Positions 1 to 10,215 are shown, counted from the first letter of the stretch. The stretch: DNA of 64,000 nt from Desulfobacca sp. (GCA_020725545.1 DYEV01000034.1:62001-126000), one strand, 5' to 3'. The notes: generated by a model from the sequence alone, not told the origin. A program made the numbers and translations.

Positions 1-121
1 CGGTTTAGGGCTGTCAGTCAGTTATGGCATTATTAAACAACATCGGGGCCGTATCTATATCGATACCAAAGTCCCCATCGGGGCCACCTTTGTTATCGAA
101 CTACCGGCCGCCAAGTCTTGA
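1..121 (+). CDS. Sensor histidine kinase, C-terminal fragment
   Basis: Only the last 39 codons are inside the window (reading frame starts at base 2, stop TGA 119-121). They read as the G2 box and final beta strands of a GHKL ATPase domain: GLGLSVSYGIIKQHRGRI, then a GATF-V-I-LP ending typical of two-component sensor kinases. The input domains lie upstream of the window, so its signal is unknown. An NtrC-type regulator occurs 8 kb away on the other strand, but nothing links the two directly. Confidence 0.85.
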   Translation, partial: GLGLSVSYGIIKQHRGRIYIDTKVPIGATFVIELPAAKS

Positions 122-204
122 GAGTCTAAAACTTATTTCAAAACCTCCTTTTGCATGAAGTGAAGCGCTGGCTGGTAGAAAAATGTCTATTCATCCTTTA
201 ATTT

Positions 205-240
205 CCTCTCCCCCTGAGGAGGAGAGGATTGAGGTGAGGG
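205..240. repeat. Imperfect hairpin repeat (CCTCTCC...GGAGAGG)
   Basis: CCTCTCC at 205-211 pairs with GGAGAGG at 221-227 and is followed by a GAGGTGAGGGG tail. This style of C/T-rich palindromic intergenic repeat is common in many bacterial genomes, and a related one occurs at 10734-10760. The rest of 123-491 holds no convincing gene; it carries the promoter and operator listed next. Confidence 0.5.
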
Positions 241-411
241 GTTTTGCAACAGCTTGTAACTGTCTGCCTCGGCAGGGGGCCAGAATATTCCGGGAAATTA
301 CCCCCAATCAATCAAACTTTTGTCATTTTCCTCATTTTTTAAGTATGTTACCAATCTCCCCGGTCGAGGCCGGCAGACTGCTTGGGGTCCGGAAATTTCC
401 TGAAAAAAAGA

Positions 412-440
412 TTGACTTCAAGGGAACGGTGTGATATTCC
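412..440 (+). promoter_or_regulatory. Candidate promoter of the Fo ATP synthase operon
   Basis: TTGACT (412-417), a 17-base spacer and TATTCC (435-440) resemble a sigma-70 promoter about 50 bases upstream of the first ATP synthase gene. A 7-bp inverted repeat (AAGGGAA 420-426, TTCCCTT 437-443) surrounds the -10 region. The call is by eye only. Confidence 0.45.
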
Positions 441-443
441 CTT

Positions 444-461
444 TTGTGAGTTTTTGCACGA
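444..461 (+). promoter_or_regulatory. Candidate Rex operator upstream of atp genes
   Basis: TTGTGAGTTTTTGCACGA matches the Rex-box pattern TTGTGA-N6-TCACAA with two mismatches in the right half. It lies just downstream of the putative -10, where a bound repressor would block initiation. The gene for Rex is at the end of this gene group and has a similar box of its own. Confidence 0.5.
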
Positions 462-491
462 ATAAGAAGCCTCGCTGGCGGGGAAAGGTAT

Positions 492-716
492 TTGAAGGAA
501 GATACGAAACAATTTCTCAAGGAGCTGTTTTCCGGCGGCTATAAGGCCAGCGCCATTGGCTTTGCTCTGGTCTTCGCCATCGCCATCGGCGGTGGCATCG
601 GTTATTGGCTCTCCCAGTATTTCAATAATATGCTCTTTTTTTATTTAGGCCTCATTATTGGCATCATCGCTGGTTTTCGCAACCTCTACGTTATGGGCAA
701 ACGTACCAAGATGTAG
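492..716 (+). CDS. AtpZ/AtpI-like small Fo accessory protein
   Basis: A 74-residue protein with two hydrophobic helices (about residues 17-36 and 44-64) separated by a short loop, ending in a basic KRTKM tail. Size, topology and position as first gene before the ATP synthase I subunit fit the AtpZ/ATPase gene 1 family (putative Fo assembly or Mg2+/Ca2+ related subunit). The start is TTG after a GGGGAAAGG ribosome binding site; no ATG is available near the conserved N-terminus. It is followed two bases later by the next gene, so the pair is probably translated together. Confidence 0.75.
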   Translation: MKEDTKQFLKELFSGGYKASAIGFALVFAIAIGGGIGYWLSQYFNNMLFFYLGLIIGIIAGFRNLYVMGKRTKM

Positions 717-718
717 TT

Positions 719-1147
719 ATGACAAGAGATTTATTGACGCCTCGCTCCATGAAGATCACCAGTTGGCTGGTTCTGGCTATCCTCACCGTGGCCGGCTGGT
801 TGGCCTTTGGCCGGCACGTGGCTGGCGGTATCCTGGTGGGTGGCCTTTTGGCGGTTATGAATTTTCATCTCATGGCCCATATCCTGATTTCGGTGTTAAA
901 TCGGCCAGGCCGCTCCCAGGAGGAGTGGCAGACCGCCGGGCGTCAGGCCGTTTCTTTTATGACGCTCCGTTACATCCTGCGTTTTGTTGCCTTGGTGGCC
1001 ATTATTTTCTTGCTGATTAGAAGTGGTTGGGTGCACATCTTCGGCCTCATTATGGGCCTGTCTACCATTGTCATTACGTTGCTGATTTTGGGAATCTTAG
1101 AGTCGCGCAAGATTTTTTTTTCTAAAGTTTCGGAAGAATTCTTATAA
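719..1147 (+). CDS. atpI: ATP synthase subunit I
   Basis: A 142-residue membrane protein with four predicted hydrophobic segments (about 13-30, 33-55, 78-100, 104-125), matching the ATP synthase I chain family that assists c-ring assembly. It lies between the small AtpZ-like gene and atpB. The C-terminus is polar (ESRKIFFSKVSEEFL), as expected for a cytoplasmic tail. The family is poorly conserved, so assignment rests mostly on topology and operon position. Confidence 0.8.
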   Translation: MTRDLLTPRSMKITSWLVLAILTVAGWLAFGRHVAGGILVGGLLAVMNFHLMAHILISVLNRPGRSQEEWQTAGRQAVSFMTLRYILRFVALVAIIFLLIRSGWVHIFGLIMGLSTIVITLLILGILESRKIFFSKVSEEFL

Positions 1148-1164
1148 GGAGGCGCTAGCAGTTC

Positions 1165-2267
<1,103 letters not shown>

Positions 2268-2285
2268 TTGTTTCATCCTGTCCGC

Positions 2286-2313
2286 GGAGGGGCCTGATGG
2301 CCCCTCCTTTTTT
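2286..2313 (+). terminator. Rho-independent terminator after atpE
   Basis: A perfect 9-bp stem (GGAGGGGCC 2286-2294, GGCCCCTCC 2299-2307) with a TGAT loop is followed by six T residues. It separates the Fo genes from rex, implying that rex has its own promoter. Confidence 0.93.
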
Positions 2314-2320
2314 AAAACCC

Positions 2321-2338
2321 TTGTGCAAACAATCACAT
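2321..2338 (+). promoter_or_regulatory. Candidate Rex operator upstream of rex
   Basis: TTGTGCAAACAATCACAT fits TTGTGA-N6-TCACAA with two mismatches. It lies between the atpE terminator and the rex start codon, as expected for autoregulation by the NADH-sensing repressor. Confidence 0.6.
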
Positions 2339-2375
2339 AATAAAAGATTGCAACTTCCCTAATCCCAAAAGTACC

Positions 2376-3011
2376 ATGAAATTCTCCAAGATTCCTTCGG
2401 CTACGATTACGCGTCTGTCCCTCTATTCCCGCGCCTTGGAAGAATTGCTGCAGGAACATGTTAATATTATTGCTTCCGACAAGCTGGCCCAAAAATGCGG
2501 CGTCAATCCGGCGCAAGTGCGCAAGGACCTGGCTTATTTTGGAGAATTCGGCGTTCGTGGGGTTGGCTATTTTGTCAAAGAATTACTCTTTGAAATCAAA
2601 AAAATCCTCGGCCTCAACCGCCGCTGGCGCATGGCCCTGGTAGGTATCGGCAACCTGGGCTTGGCGCTGGTGGCCCACGATAATTTTGTCAAGCAGGGCT
2701 ATGAATTTGTCGCAGTCTTTGATGTGGATCCCAAAAAAGTGGGACGGCGTCTGCCCAGCGGCCAGACGATTTATCATATGGATGAGTTGCCGACCGTAGT
2801 AAAGGACAAGAAAATCGACATCGGCGTGATTGCCACGCCGGCCTCCCAGGCCCAAGCCACTGCTCGTCTGCTCATTGAGGCGGGCATCAAGGCCATCCTT
2901 AATTTTGCCCCCGTGCAGATTCAAATGCCCGAAGGCTATATTGTGGAAAATGTGGATTTTACCGTGAAACTTGACAATCTGGCCTATCATCTGACTATGG
3001 AAGCCGTTTAG
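2376..3011 (+). CDS. rex: Redox-sensing transcriptional repressor Rex
   Basis: A 211-residue Rex. The N-terminal winged helix (about 1-80) carries the family segments [19 protein letters not shown] and [21 protein letters not shown] Rossmann fold follows with GIGNLG (about 91-96), which senses the NADH/NAD+ ratio, and a C-terminal swapped helix (VDNLAYHL-like). Rex represses energy-metabolism genes when NAD+ is high. The adjacent atp genes and the two Rex-like boxes suggest that it controls itself and the Fo operon. The stop overlaps the convergent uvrA by four bases. Confidence 0.95.
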   Translation: MKFSKIPSATITRLSLYSRALEELLQEHVNIIASDKLAQKCGVNPAQVRKDLAYFGEFGVRGVGYFVKELLFEIKKILGLNRRWRMALVGIGNLGLALVAHDNFVKQGYEFVAVFDVDPKKVGRRLPSGQTIYHMDELPTVVKDKKIDIGVIATPASQAQATARLLIEAGIKAILNFAPVQIQMPEGYIVENVDFTVKLDNLAYHLTMEAV

Positions 3012-5851
3012 GTCAACACCTCCTGCAAAAACTGCCCCGTATACGATCCGGCCACCTGGGCCACCTCTTCGGGGGTGCCAGCCGCAATGATCCTCCCTCC
3101 CCGTTCGCCCCCTTCGGGACCCAAGTCAATAATAAAATCGGCGGTCTTGATAACCTCCAGATTGTGTTCGATGACCACCACGCTATTGCCGGCTGTTACC
3201 AGGGTATTGAGGACCTGCAGGAGTTTCTCGATATCGGCCAAGTGCAGGCCGGTGGTCGGTTCGTCCAAAATATACAGAGTGCGGCCGGTGGCCCGCTTGC
3301 TCAGTTCCCGGGAGAGTTTGATCCGCTGGGCCTCCCCGCCGGAGAGGGTGGTGGCCGGCTGGCCCAGCTGCAGGTAGCCTAAGCCTACTTCCACCAGGGT
3401 CTCCAGTTTTGCTTTGAGGGGCGGGATATCCTGAAAAAAGTCCCGGGCCTGGTCCACCGTCATTGCCAAGACCTCGGAGATATTTTTCCCTTTATAGCGA
3501 ATTTCCAAGGTGCTGGGATTGAATCGTTTGCCCTGGCAGACCTCGCATTTGACATAAACATCCGGGAGAAAGTGCATGGCGATCTTGATGATGCCGTCGC
3601 CTTCGCAATGTTGACAGCGCCCGCCTTTGACGTTGAAACTGAAGCGCCCCGGCTTATACCCCCGGGCCCGGGCCTCCGGCACTTTGGCGAACAGGTCCCG
3701 GACCAGGGTAAAGAGGCCGGTGTAGGTGGCCGGATTGGAGCGAGGGGTGCGACCGATGGGGCTCTGATCAATATGAATGACCTTGTCGATCTTCTCCAAG
3801 CCTCGCAAATGGTCATAGGGTTCCGGCCGGTCCTTGGCCCGATAGAATTTCTGACACAGACACTTGTAAAGGGTATCCATGATCAGGGTGCTCTTGCCGG
3901 AGCCCGAGACGCCGGTGACACAAGTCATGATTCCTAAAGGCAACCGCAGGGTCACATTGCGCAGATTGTGGCCTCTGGCACCCTCCAGAACCAGGAAATC
4001 CCGGGGGAGCCGCCGCGGCAGGGGGACGGCTATCTGTCGGGCCCCGGAGAGATACATTCCCGTTAAAGACCGGGACTCCTCTGCCAAAGCTTGCGGACTG
4101 CCGCTGAAGACCACGCTGCCGCCGCAGTTGCCGGCACCGGGCCCCATGTCCACCACAAAATCGGCAGCCCGGATGGTCTCCAGGTCGTGTTCCACCACGA
4201 TCACCGTATTGCCCAGATCTCGCAAAGTTTTCAGGGTGCGCAAGAGCTGCAGGTTGTCCCGTTGGTGCAGACCGATACTGGGTTCGTCCAGGACATAGAG
4301 CACCCCCGTAAGTTTGGAACCGATCTGGGTGGCCAACCGGATGCGCTGGCCCTCCCCGCCGGAGAGAGTAGCCGTGGTCCGGTTCAGGGTCAGGTAATCC
4401 AGCCCAACGTCCAGCAAGAATCCCAGACGCTCCTTAATTTCCTTGAGAATGCGGCGGCCGATGGCCAGTTGTTGGTCCGTCAGGGTTAGTTTGGCGAACC
4501 ATTGGTGGCACTGCCCCACCGTCAGCTGCGTGACTTCACTGATGTTGAGGCCGTCCAGCCTCACAGCCAGGGCCTCCCGCCGCAACCGACCGCCCTGGCA
4601 CTCCGGGCAGGGCTGCCGACTCATGAAACGTTCGATTTCCTCTCGGATAAGGCTGGAATCCGTCTCCCGATAACGCCGCTGCAGGTTGGGGATGACCCCT
4701 TCAAAAACCCGCTCCTCCACGAGCCGGCGGCCGTTCCGTTCATAGAGGAATCGGATGGTCTCAGCCCCCGACCCATAGAGGAGTACCTGCCGCACTTTAT
4801 CGGGCAGTTCCCGAAACGGCGTCCGGATGGAAAAATTGTAATGCTGCTCCAAGGCCTCCAGCATCTGTTGGTGTGACATGGACTGGCGGTGGGCCCAGGG
4901 CAGGATGGCCCCCTCCCGCAGGCTGAGTTCAGGATCGGGCACGATGAGCTCCGGGTCCAGGACAAGTTGCGTGCCCAACCCGCTGCAGGTGACACAGGCC
5001 CCCTGGGGGCTGTTAAAGGAAAACATCTGGGGCGTCAGCTCCGGATAACTGATCCCGCAGGCCTCGCAGGCAAACCGTTCGCTGAAAAGCAACTCCTCGC
5101 CCTCGACCAGGGCCACCTTCACAACTCCATCCCCCAGACCCACCGCCAATTCCAGGGAGTCAGTGAGGCGGGTCTCCAAACCAGGTTTGACCACCAACCG
5201 GTCCACCACTACTTCCAAGGTATGACGTTTGTTTTTGTCCAGGACGATGGGTTCATCCAAATCAAAGAGTTCGCCGTTGATGCGGATGCGGCTGTAGCCC
5301 TCCTGGCGCAGACGCTGCAGGAGCCTATGATGTTCCCCCTTTTTGTTGACAATCACCGGCGCCAGGACGGTAAAGCGGCTCCCCTCCGGGCGGGCCATGA
5401 TCTGCTCCACCATCTGGGGCACGCTTTGGGAGGCGATGGCTCGGCCGCATTGGTAGCAGTAGGGTGTGCCCAAGCGGGCGAAGAGCAGACGCAGATAGTC
5501 ATAAATTTCCGTGGAAGTGGCCACCGTGGAGCGGGGATTCTGACTGGCCTTGCGCTGTTCGATGGCAATGGCCGGCGATAAACCCTCGATGACATCCACA
5601 TCCGGCTTGTCCATCAACTCGAGAAACTGCCGGGCATAGGCCGACAGGGACTCCACGTAACGACGCTGGCCCTCGGCATAGATGGTGTCAAAGGCCAGCG
5701 TGGATTTGCCGGAACCACTCACCCCGGTGATGACGATCAGACTGTTCCGGGGTAGGGTGAGGTCAATGTTTTTAAGGTTATGCTCCCGGGCCCCTCTGAT
5801 GAGAATATGTTGTGCAGTCATAGAATGTTCGATTACGGCTTGAGAATTCAT
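3008..5851 (-). CDS. uvrA: Excinuclease ABC subunit A
   Basis: The damage-recognition ATPase of nucleotide excision repair, 947 residues, normal family length. It has two ABC modules: Walker A GVSGSGKS at 43-50 and again near residue 640, [12 protein letters not shown] and [12 protein letters not shown] signatures, and two zinc modules (CEACG...CVTCSG and CQHCEG...CEVCQG). The longest frame begins [15 protein letters not shown]; the second Met (5821) is close to where most UvrA proteins begin and is equally plausible, because the first ATG lies inside a perfect hairpin. Convergent with rex. Confidence 0.96.
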   Translation of the reverse strand: MNSQAVIEHSMTAQHILIRGAREHNLKNIDLTLPRNSLIVITGVSGSGKSTLAFDTIYAEGQRRYVESLSAYARQFLELMDKPDVDVIEGLSPAIAIEQRKASQNPRSTVATSTEIYDYLRLLFARLGTPYCYQCGRAIASQSVPQMVEQIMARPEGSRFTVLAPVIVNKKGEHHRLLQRLRQEGYSRIRINGELFDLDEPIVLDKNKRHTLEVVVDRLVVKPGLETRLTDSLELAVGLGDGVVKVALVEGEELLFSERFACEACGISYPELTPQMFSFNSPQGACVTCSGLGTQLVLDPELIVPDPELSLREGAILPWAHRQSMSHQQMLEALEQHYNFSIRTPFRELPDKVRQVLLYGSGAETIRFLYERNGRRLVEERVFEGVIPNLQRRYRETDSSLIREEIERFMSRQPCPECQGGRLRREALAVRLDGLNISEVTQLTVGQCHQWFAKLTLTDQQLAIGRRILKEIKERLGFLLDVGLDYLTLNRTTATLSGGEGQRIRLATQIGSKLTGVLYVLDEPSIGLHQRDNLQLLRTLKTLRDLGNTVIVVEHDLETIRAADFVVDMGPGAGNCGGSVVFSGSPQALAEESRSLTGMYLSGARQIAVPLPRRLPRDFLVLEGARGHNLRNVTLRLPLGIMTCVTGVSGSGKSTLIMDTLYKCLCQKFYRAKDRPEPYDHLRGLEKIDKVIHIDQSPIGRTPRSNPATYTGLFTLVRDLFAKVPEARARGYKPGRFSFNVKGGRCQHCEGDGIIKIAMHFLPDVYVKCEVCQGKRFNPSTLEIRYKGKNISEVLAMTVDQARDFFQDIPPLKAKLETLVEVGLGYLQLGQPATTLSGGEAQRIKLSRELSKRATGRTLYILDEPTTGLHLADIEKLLQVLNTLVTAGNSVVVIEHNLEVIKTADFIIDLGPEGGERGGRIIAAGTPEEVAQVAGSYTGQFLQEVLT

Positions 5852-5879
5852 AAGGGCACGTCTAGCCGTGCCCTTATGA
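5848..5879. repeat. Perfect 13-bp inverted repeat over the uvrA start
   Basis: The arms 5848-5860 and 5867-5879 (core CATAAGGGCACG) are perfectly complementary with a 6-base loop. The left arm contains the first possible uvrA ATG. No T-run follows on either strand, so it is not an obvious terminator; it could be a protein-binding palindrome or an mRNA hairpin hiding that start. Confidence 0.7.
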
Positions 5880-5952
5880 GGTCATGACAGTCACTTATTA
5901 AAAAGCACGCGCACGGCTGGGGGGCGCGAGAAAAGGGGCTCCCTCTCCGCCC

Positions 5953-7206
5953 TTACCCTGCCAGCAACAGCCCCGGCTCCTCCACATACCCGATAAACTC
6001 CTGGAGAAAGCGGGCTGCTTGGCCGCCGTCCACCACCCGATGATCAAAGCTCAGGGAAAGGGGCAGGATCTGGCGGCTGACCATCTGGCCATCATGGACC
6101 CGGGGCAAAGCCTGGCTCCGACCGATGCCCAGGATGGCCACCTCCGGATAATTCATGATCGGGGTACCAAAGATGCCTCGGATGGCGCCGTAATTGGTGA
6201 TGGTAAACGAGCCGCCCTGGAGGTCGGCCAGATCGATGCTGCGGTCCCGAGCCTTGGCAGCCAGGGCCTGGATCTCCTGAGCCAACTCCAGGATGCTCTT
6301 GTCCCCAGCATTCTTGATGACTGGCACCATGAGGCCCTCGGGCGTATCGGTGGCAATGCCGATGTTGTAATATTTTTTCAGGATAATCTCTTCGGCTTCT
6401 TCGTCCAGGACCGCGTTTAAATAAGGGTGTTTCTGCAAAGCCGCCACCGCGGCGCGTATCAGGAAAGGGAGTATGGTCAGGTGCACCCCTTGGGCTTGGG
6501 GCAGGGCCTTGATCTTTTCTTTCAAGGCCATGAGTTCGGTGATGTCAGCCTCATCCGTGGCCGTCACTGTTACTGCACTCTGGTGGGAGCGGCTGACATT
6601 GCGGGCCATGGTCCGGCGCAGCCCCCGGAACGGCACATGTTCAATGTAGCCGTAAAAGTCGTATTTCTTGACTTTACGGGCAGCCGGCTTGGGCGTCGCG
6701 GCGGTGGTGGGCGCCGCGGCTTCGCCGACGGAGGGGGCCGCCGCAGTGATCTGGGCTGCGGCCTGGCGGACATCCTCTTCCAGAATCCGGCCTGCCGGGC
6801 CACTGCCGGCCACGCTGGTCAAGTCTACCCCCAAGTCTTTGGCCAGTTTGCGGACTACCGGGGTGGCCAAAACCTGCCTGGCCGGGGCCGGAGCCGGCTC
6901 CGGCGGGGCCTCCTCCAGCACTCCCACCACGCCGACACCCACCTGCGGGGCAGGCACCGACTCTGCGCCCGGCTCTCCTAAAATGACAAAGACCTCGCCC
7001 ACCTTAATGATATCCCCAGGGGCAAACTTTAACTGCAGCACCAGCCCCTCCCGCGGTGCCGGGATATCCACGACGGCTTTATCCGTTTCGATCCGAGCCA
7101 ACGGCTGCCCCTCTTTTACCAGGTCGCCCTCTTGCACCAGCCAAGCCAGCAGTTCCCCTTCGGTCAGGCCTTCGCCCACATCAGGCAGCTTGAATTCAAA
7201 AGGCAT
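5953..7206 (-). CDS. Dihydrolipoamide acyltransferase (E2) of a 2-oxoacid dehydrogenase complex
   Basis: A 417-residue E2. The N-terminal lipoyl domain (about 1-80) has the lipoylated Lys in IETDKAVVDIP; a peripheral subunit-binding domain follows a Pro/Ala linker (TPVVRKLAKDLGVDL...GRILEEDV), and the catalytic domain ends with SFDHRVVDGG, the HxxxDG active site. The start at 7206 (MPFEFKLPDVGEG) is preceded by GGGGAGC; a longer frame to 7281 is unlikely. No E1 or E3 genes are adjacent, so the substrate (pyruvate or branched-chain oxoacids) cannot be assigned. Confidence 0.92.
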   Translation of the reverse strand: MPFEFKLPDVGEGLTEGELLAWLVQEGDLVKEGQPLARIETDKAVVDIPAPREGLVLQLKFAPGDIIKVGEVFVILGEPGAESVPAPQVGVGVVGVLEEAPPEPAPAPARQVLATPVVRKLAKDLGVDLTSVAGSGPAGRILEEDVRQAAAQITAAAPSVGEAAAPTTAATPKPAARKVKKYDFYGYIEHVPFRGLRRTMARNVSRSHQSAVTVTATDEADITELMALKEKIKALPQAQGVHLTILPFLIRAAVAALQKHPYLNAVLDEEAEEIILKKYYNIGIATDTPEGLMVPVIKNAGDKSILELAQEIQALAAKARDRSIDLADLQGGSFTITNYGAIRGIFGTPIMNYPEVAILGIGRSQALPRVHDGQMVSRQILPLSLSFDHRVVDGGQAARFLQEFIGYVEEPGLLLAG

Positions 7207-7287
7207 GATGCTCCCCATTCTTTGCTTGACATCGTTTGCCGGAGAAAAGCTTGGCCGCCATGCCGGCGTGACGCGGCTCATCCAGAT

Positions 7288-8106
7288 TTAATCAACTTGG
7301 CCGGACTGGGGCGCCAAAAAATTCTCGGCCACAGCATACCGCACTTTGTTGGCGCGCTGCTCATTGTGGCGCACAATGTGGTGCTGCAACAGGAGGGTCA
7401 GGTAAGACCAAGCCGTTTTCTTATTCAAATGAAAGTGGGCCTCAAAATCCAGGAGGCGGAACCAACGCCCCTGGGTATCCACCAGAAAGGCCAGCAAACC
7501 CTCGGGCGAAAGCTTGCGGTTAGCCTGCTGGGGCAGGGGCAGGCCGCTTAAGGCTGCCTGCAAATCTGTCACCAGAATCTGTGCTTGGGTCGTAGGTTGC
7601 CCTGCTGCCAGCGGTTGCCGTGGCGCCTCGGGCAGGTCAACGGCACTAAGCCACTGCCCCTGGAGGCGTTGGAAGTAATAGCCCACCTCCTGCTCAATGA
7701 GCTGCACCAACCGGAAGAATTGGGACAACGTGATCTGGCCGGCCAAGCGTTGCACAAGGAAATTTTTCACTGCCTGTTTGACAAAACAGGTACGTTCCAG
7801 GGGCGTGCCTGGCAAGTGTTCGGCCTCGAGGATCACCTGGAGGAACATGCCCGCCACGAGAGTGGCGTCCAACCCCTGCGCCAGGCTGGCGGGCTTCTGG
7901 CCGGATTGACCTTTGCTGGTCCAGCCGCCCATGGGGAGAAGCAGATCTTCGCCCGGTACTTGTTCTCTGGCCGCCACATGCCACGGTGTGGCCAGCCACA
8001 GGGCGAAGTCCTGGTCAAACCTGGCCAGCTGGTCGGGCGCCAACTCCTGCAGCAATCCCTGGCTCAGGGACTGTACTGCTGCCATACGGGCTTCTTCTCG
8101 CGACAT
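7288..8106 (-). CDS. Unknown protein with possible C-terminal winged helix
   Basis: About 272 residues from the ATG at 8106, which has a GAGGGG ribosome binding site; a GTG at 8118 is the alternative. I do not recognise the family. The protein is rich in Gln and Leu. The C-terminal 70 residues (SPEGLLAFLVDTQG-W-RLLDFEAHFHLNKKTAWSYLTLLLQHHIV, read in parts) look like a winged helix-turn-helix that could bind DNA. It lies 23 bases downstream of the NtrC-type regulator gene on the same strand, so the two are probably cotranscribed. Confidence 0.7.
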   Translation of the reverse strand: MSREEARMAAVQSLSQGLLQELAPDQLARFDQDFALWLATPWHVAAREQVPGEDLLLPMGGWTSKGQSGQKPASLAQGLDATLVAGMFLQVILEAEHLPGTPLERTCFVKQAVKNFLVQRLAGQITLSQFFRLVQLIEQEVGYYFQRLQGQWLSAVDLPEAPRQPLAAGQPTTQAQILVTDLQAALSGLPLPQQANRKLSPEGLLAFLVDTQGRWFRLLDFEAHFHLNKKTAWSYLTLLLQHHIVRHNEQRANKVRYAVAENFLAPQSGQVD

Positions 8107-8129
8107 GGTTCCCCTCACCGCTCACTTTT

Positions 8130-9530
8130 TTACCGGTCCTCTTTGGAGAAGCGGGTAATCTTTTGTTTTTTGATTTTTTCCACTAAAGTAGTGCGGTTAA
8201 GCTGCAGCAGCTGGGCCGCCTGATTTTTAACCCAACCAGACTGATCCAAGGCCTTGATAATCAATTGGCGCTCCAGGTCAGAGAGCATCTTCTGCAAGGG
8301 CAGGCCGCCGGATGGGATCTCTGCCGGCCACCAGATTGTGCCTGCTGGCTGGTGCTGGAAGTGTTCCGGTAGATCTTTGACGTCCAAAACCTCCTCTTCG
8401 GAGAGAATCACCAGGCGTTCCATCAGGTTTTCCAGTTCCCGGACATTTCCCGGCCAATCATAGTCAGTGAGACGACGCATGGCCTCTGGCGTCACCCGCC
8501 GCAGGTTTTTTTTCTTCTTCCGACTGAATTCCTGGATAAAATGATTCACCAGAATGGGGATATCGCTGCGGCGCTCCCGCAGCGGCGGCATCCGGATGGG
8601 AATGACATTGAGCCGGTAATAAAGATCTTCCCGGAATTTGCCGGCTTGGACCAATTGTTGCAGATCCTGGTTGGTGGCCGCAATCACCCGGATATTCACC
8701 TTGATGGTCCGGTTGCCGCCGATCCGTTCGAACTGGCGGTCCTGCAAGACTCGCAGGATTTTCACCTGCAGGGAGGGATTCATGTCGCCGATTTCGTCCA
8801 AAAAGATGGTGCCGCCGTGGGCCTGTTCAAAGCGGCCGATGCGGGTGCGGATGGCGTGAGTAAAAGCCCCCTTTTCATGGCCGAAGAGTTCACTCTCCAA
8901 CAGATCCGCAGGAATGGCGGCACAGTTAACTGGTATCAGGGGATTGGCCTGGCGCTGCCCGTGGTAGTGAATGGCCCGGGCTACCAATTCCTTGCCGGTC
9001 CCGGATTCGCCCAAGATCAGGACGGTGCTGTCAGTATCCGCGACTTTCCGGATCAGGTCAAAGACCTGCAGCATCGGCTCGCTGGTCCCGATAATATTGT
9101 CAAACCCGAATTTTTCCCGCAATTGTTTTTTGAGGCGGATATTCTCCCGCCAGAGGCGTTGATGCTCAAAGGCCCGCTCGATCACCAAGAGGATTTCCTG
9201 GGTCTCCACCGGCTTGCAGAGATAATCGTAAGCCCCCAGGCGCATGGCATCCACCGCGGTTTTGATGGTCCCATAGCCGGTGATAATAATGCAGCTGGTC
9301 TCGGGAAAATGCCGGACAAGATAGGATAAGACGGCCATGCCGTCCACTTCCGGCATGGACAGGTCGGTGAGCACCACATCATAGATGTGGTCCTGGAGGA
9401 CCTGCAGAGCCTCCTTGCCGTCGGCACAACTGTCCACTTCATAGCCCTCAGCGGTCAAGAGCTCACTGAGGTTCTCGCGCACGGCATTGGAATCATCCAC
9501 CACCAGGATGCTGCCCCGGGCCATAAACAT
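8130..9530 (-). CDS. NtrC-family sigma-54-dependent response regulator
   Basis: A 466-residue activator. Receiver domain 1-125 has the phospho-acceptor D56 and K106. The AAA+ domain (about 145-385) has Walker A GESGTGKE (174-181) and Walker B IFLDE (about 242-246). A Fis-type helix-turn-helix lies at the C-terminus (NQAAQLLQLNRTTLVEKIK). The sigma-54 contact loop reads GAFTHA at 221-226 instead of the canonical GAFTGA. The start ATG follows AAAGGA; a second ATG two codons later is possible. Target genes are unknown; the partner kinase is not adjacent. Confidence 0.93.
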   Translation of the reverse strand: MFMARGSILVVDDSNAVRENLSELLTAEGYEVDSCADGKEALQVLQDHIYDVVLTDLSMPEVDGMAVLSYLVRHFPETSCIIITGYGTIKTAVDAMRLGAYDYLCKPVETQEILLVIERAFEHQRLWRENIRLKKQLREKFGFDNIIGTSEPMLQVFDLIRKVADTDSTVLILGESGTGKELVARAIHYHGQRQANPLIPVNCAAIPADLLESELFGHEKGAFTHAIRTRIGRFEQAHGGTIFLDEIGDMNPSLQVKILRVLQDRQFERIGGNRTIKVNIRVIAATNQDLQQLVQAGKFREDLYYRLNVIPIRMPPLRERRSDIPILVNHFIQEFSRKKKKNLRRVTPEAMRRLTDYDWPGNVRELENLMERLVILSEEEVLDVKDLPEHFQHQPAGTIWWPAEIPSGGLPLQKMLSDLERQLIIKALDQSGWVKNQAAQLLQLNRTTLVEKIKKQKITRFSKEDR

Positions 9531-9674
9531 GAATCCTTTGGCAAGATTATCAGGCGGGTATTAATACCATAATCCGAGTTCGAAAAGCTGTCAAGAATTT
9601 GTCATCTGCTTATTTTGGGGAATCGGCAGATTCCGGCTGAGGGGCCTAACGTGTCTGACCCTGATGGTCCTCTT
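9531..9674. other. Upstream region of the response regulator gene
   Basis: No gene is apparent. It separates the divergent regulator start from the island-flanking repeat beginning near 9675. Together with 9766-10003, which holds a short palindrome around GCAATCTTTAGATTGC and otherwise nothing recognisable, this makes about 500 bases without a gene. Confidence 0.5.
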
Positions 9675-9765
9675 GGGAGCCCTTTAAGACCAAAATAGCC
9701 CTTCCTGATTCGGGAAAGGCTATTTTCCGGCTAACCTTCATGGAGGAGTCGGGAGTCGAACCCGC
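9675..9765 (-). repeat. Displaced tmRNA 3' end plus terminator (island junction)
   Basis: This segment is a diverged copy of 12296-12388. It includes the terminator hairpin (AAAATAGCC...GGCTATTTT, 9691-9725) and 25 bases (9741-9765) that match the ssrA 3' end in 23 positions, including the T-loop. It is the usual scar left when an integrase inserts an element into the 3' end of ssrA: the old 3' end is displaced to the far side of the insert. It is orphaned, with no tmRNA body attached. Confidence 0.8.
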
Positions 9766-10003
9766 CGAGAAGTAAAATTTAATACCCAAATGAGGCGATT
9801 TGTAGCCGCAATCTTTAGATTGCGCTAAATTACTGCTACCAATGAGGTCGTCCTGAACGCGAGCTAAAGCCTGCGACTACCAAGCGATTTCTTCAACAAT
9901 CGCTCAATTTCGGTAGTTATTTCCATAGACCAGGAGATTTTTCAGATTGCCGCCGCCAGGCAGCCATCACATCAGAGGACTACCTTGACATCCAGATGAC
10001 AAA

Positions 10004-10043
10004 TTATTGCATTCTGATGCTTGTTATTGCATTCTGATGCTTG
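10004..10043. repeat. Tandem 20-bp direct repeat, two copies
   Basis: TTATTGCATTCTGATGCTTG occurs twice head to tail (10004-10023 and 10024-10043). The second copy ends with the TTG that starts the antitoxin-like frame. Confidence 0.9.
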
Positions 10044-10199
10044 AGAACTACCCTTGCCATTGATGATGACATAGATCTTTTGCGGCAGGCCCTGGCGGTT
10101 CGTTCCCGGCAACCGGCCTACAGGCTGGAGTTGGAAGGCTGGGAGGCGGACCCGCTGCCCGGAGTTGACATCCTCGACCAGACAAACTCTTGGACCTGA
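10041..10199 (+). pseudogene. VapB-like antitoxin, short and probably internally deleted
   Basis: A 52-codon frame beginning TTG-AGA-ACT-ACC reads LRTTLAIDDDIDLL and continues to VDILDQTNSWT. The opening is the usual start of VapB-type antitoxins, but most members have 70-90 residues, so part of the middle appears to be lost. The stop lies just before the broken VapC-like toxin frame, the normal antitoxin-toxin order. The frame could still be translated; it is called a pseudogene because of its length and its decayed partner. Confidence 0.55.
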
Positions 10200-10215
10200 T
10201 GAATGGCCGTTAACC

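Noticed and set aside
2376-3011. Rex as part of the atp transcript
   Set aside because: A strong terminator at 2286-2313 and a separate operator-like site between atpE and rex argue for independent transcription, though some read-through is possible.
9991-10043. A CRISPR array suggested by the short tandem repeats
   Set aside because: Only two copies of 20 bp without any spacer; no array of regularly spaced repeats and no cas gene exists in the window.
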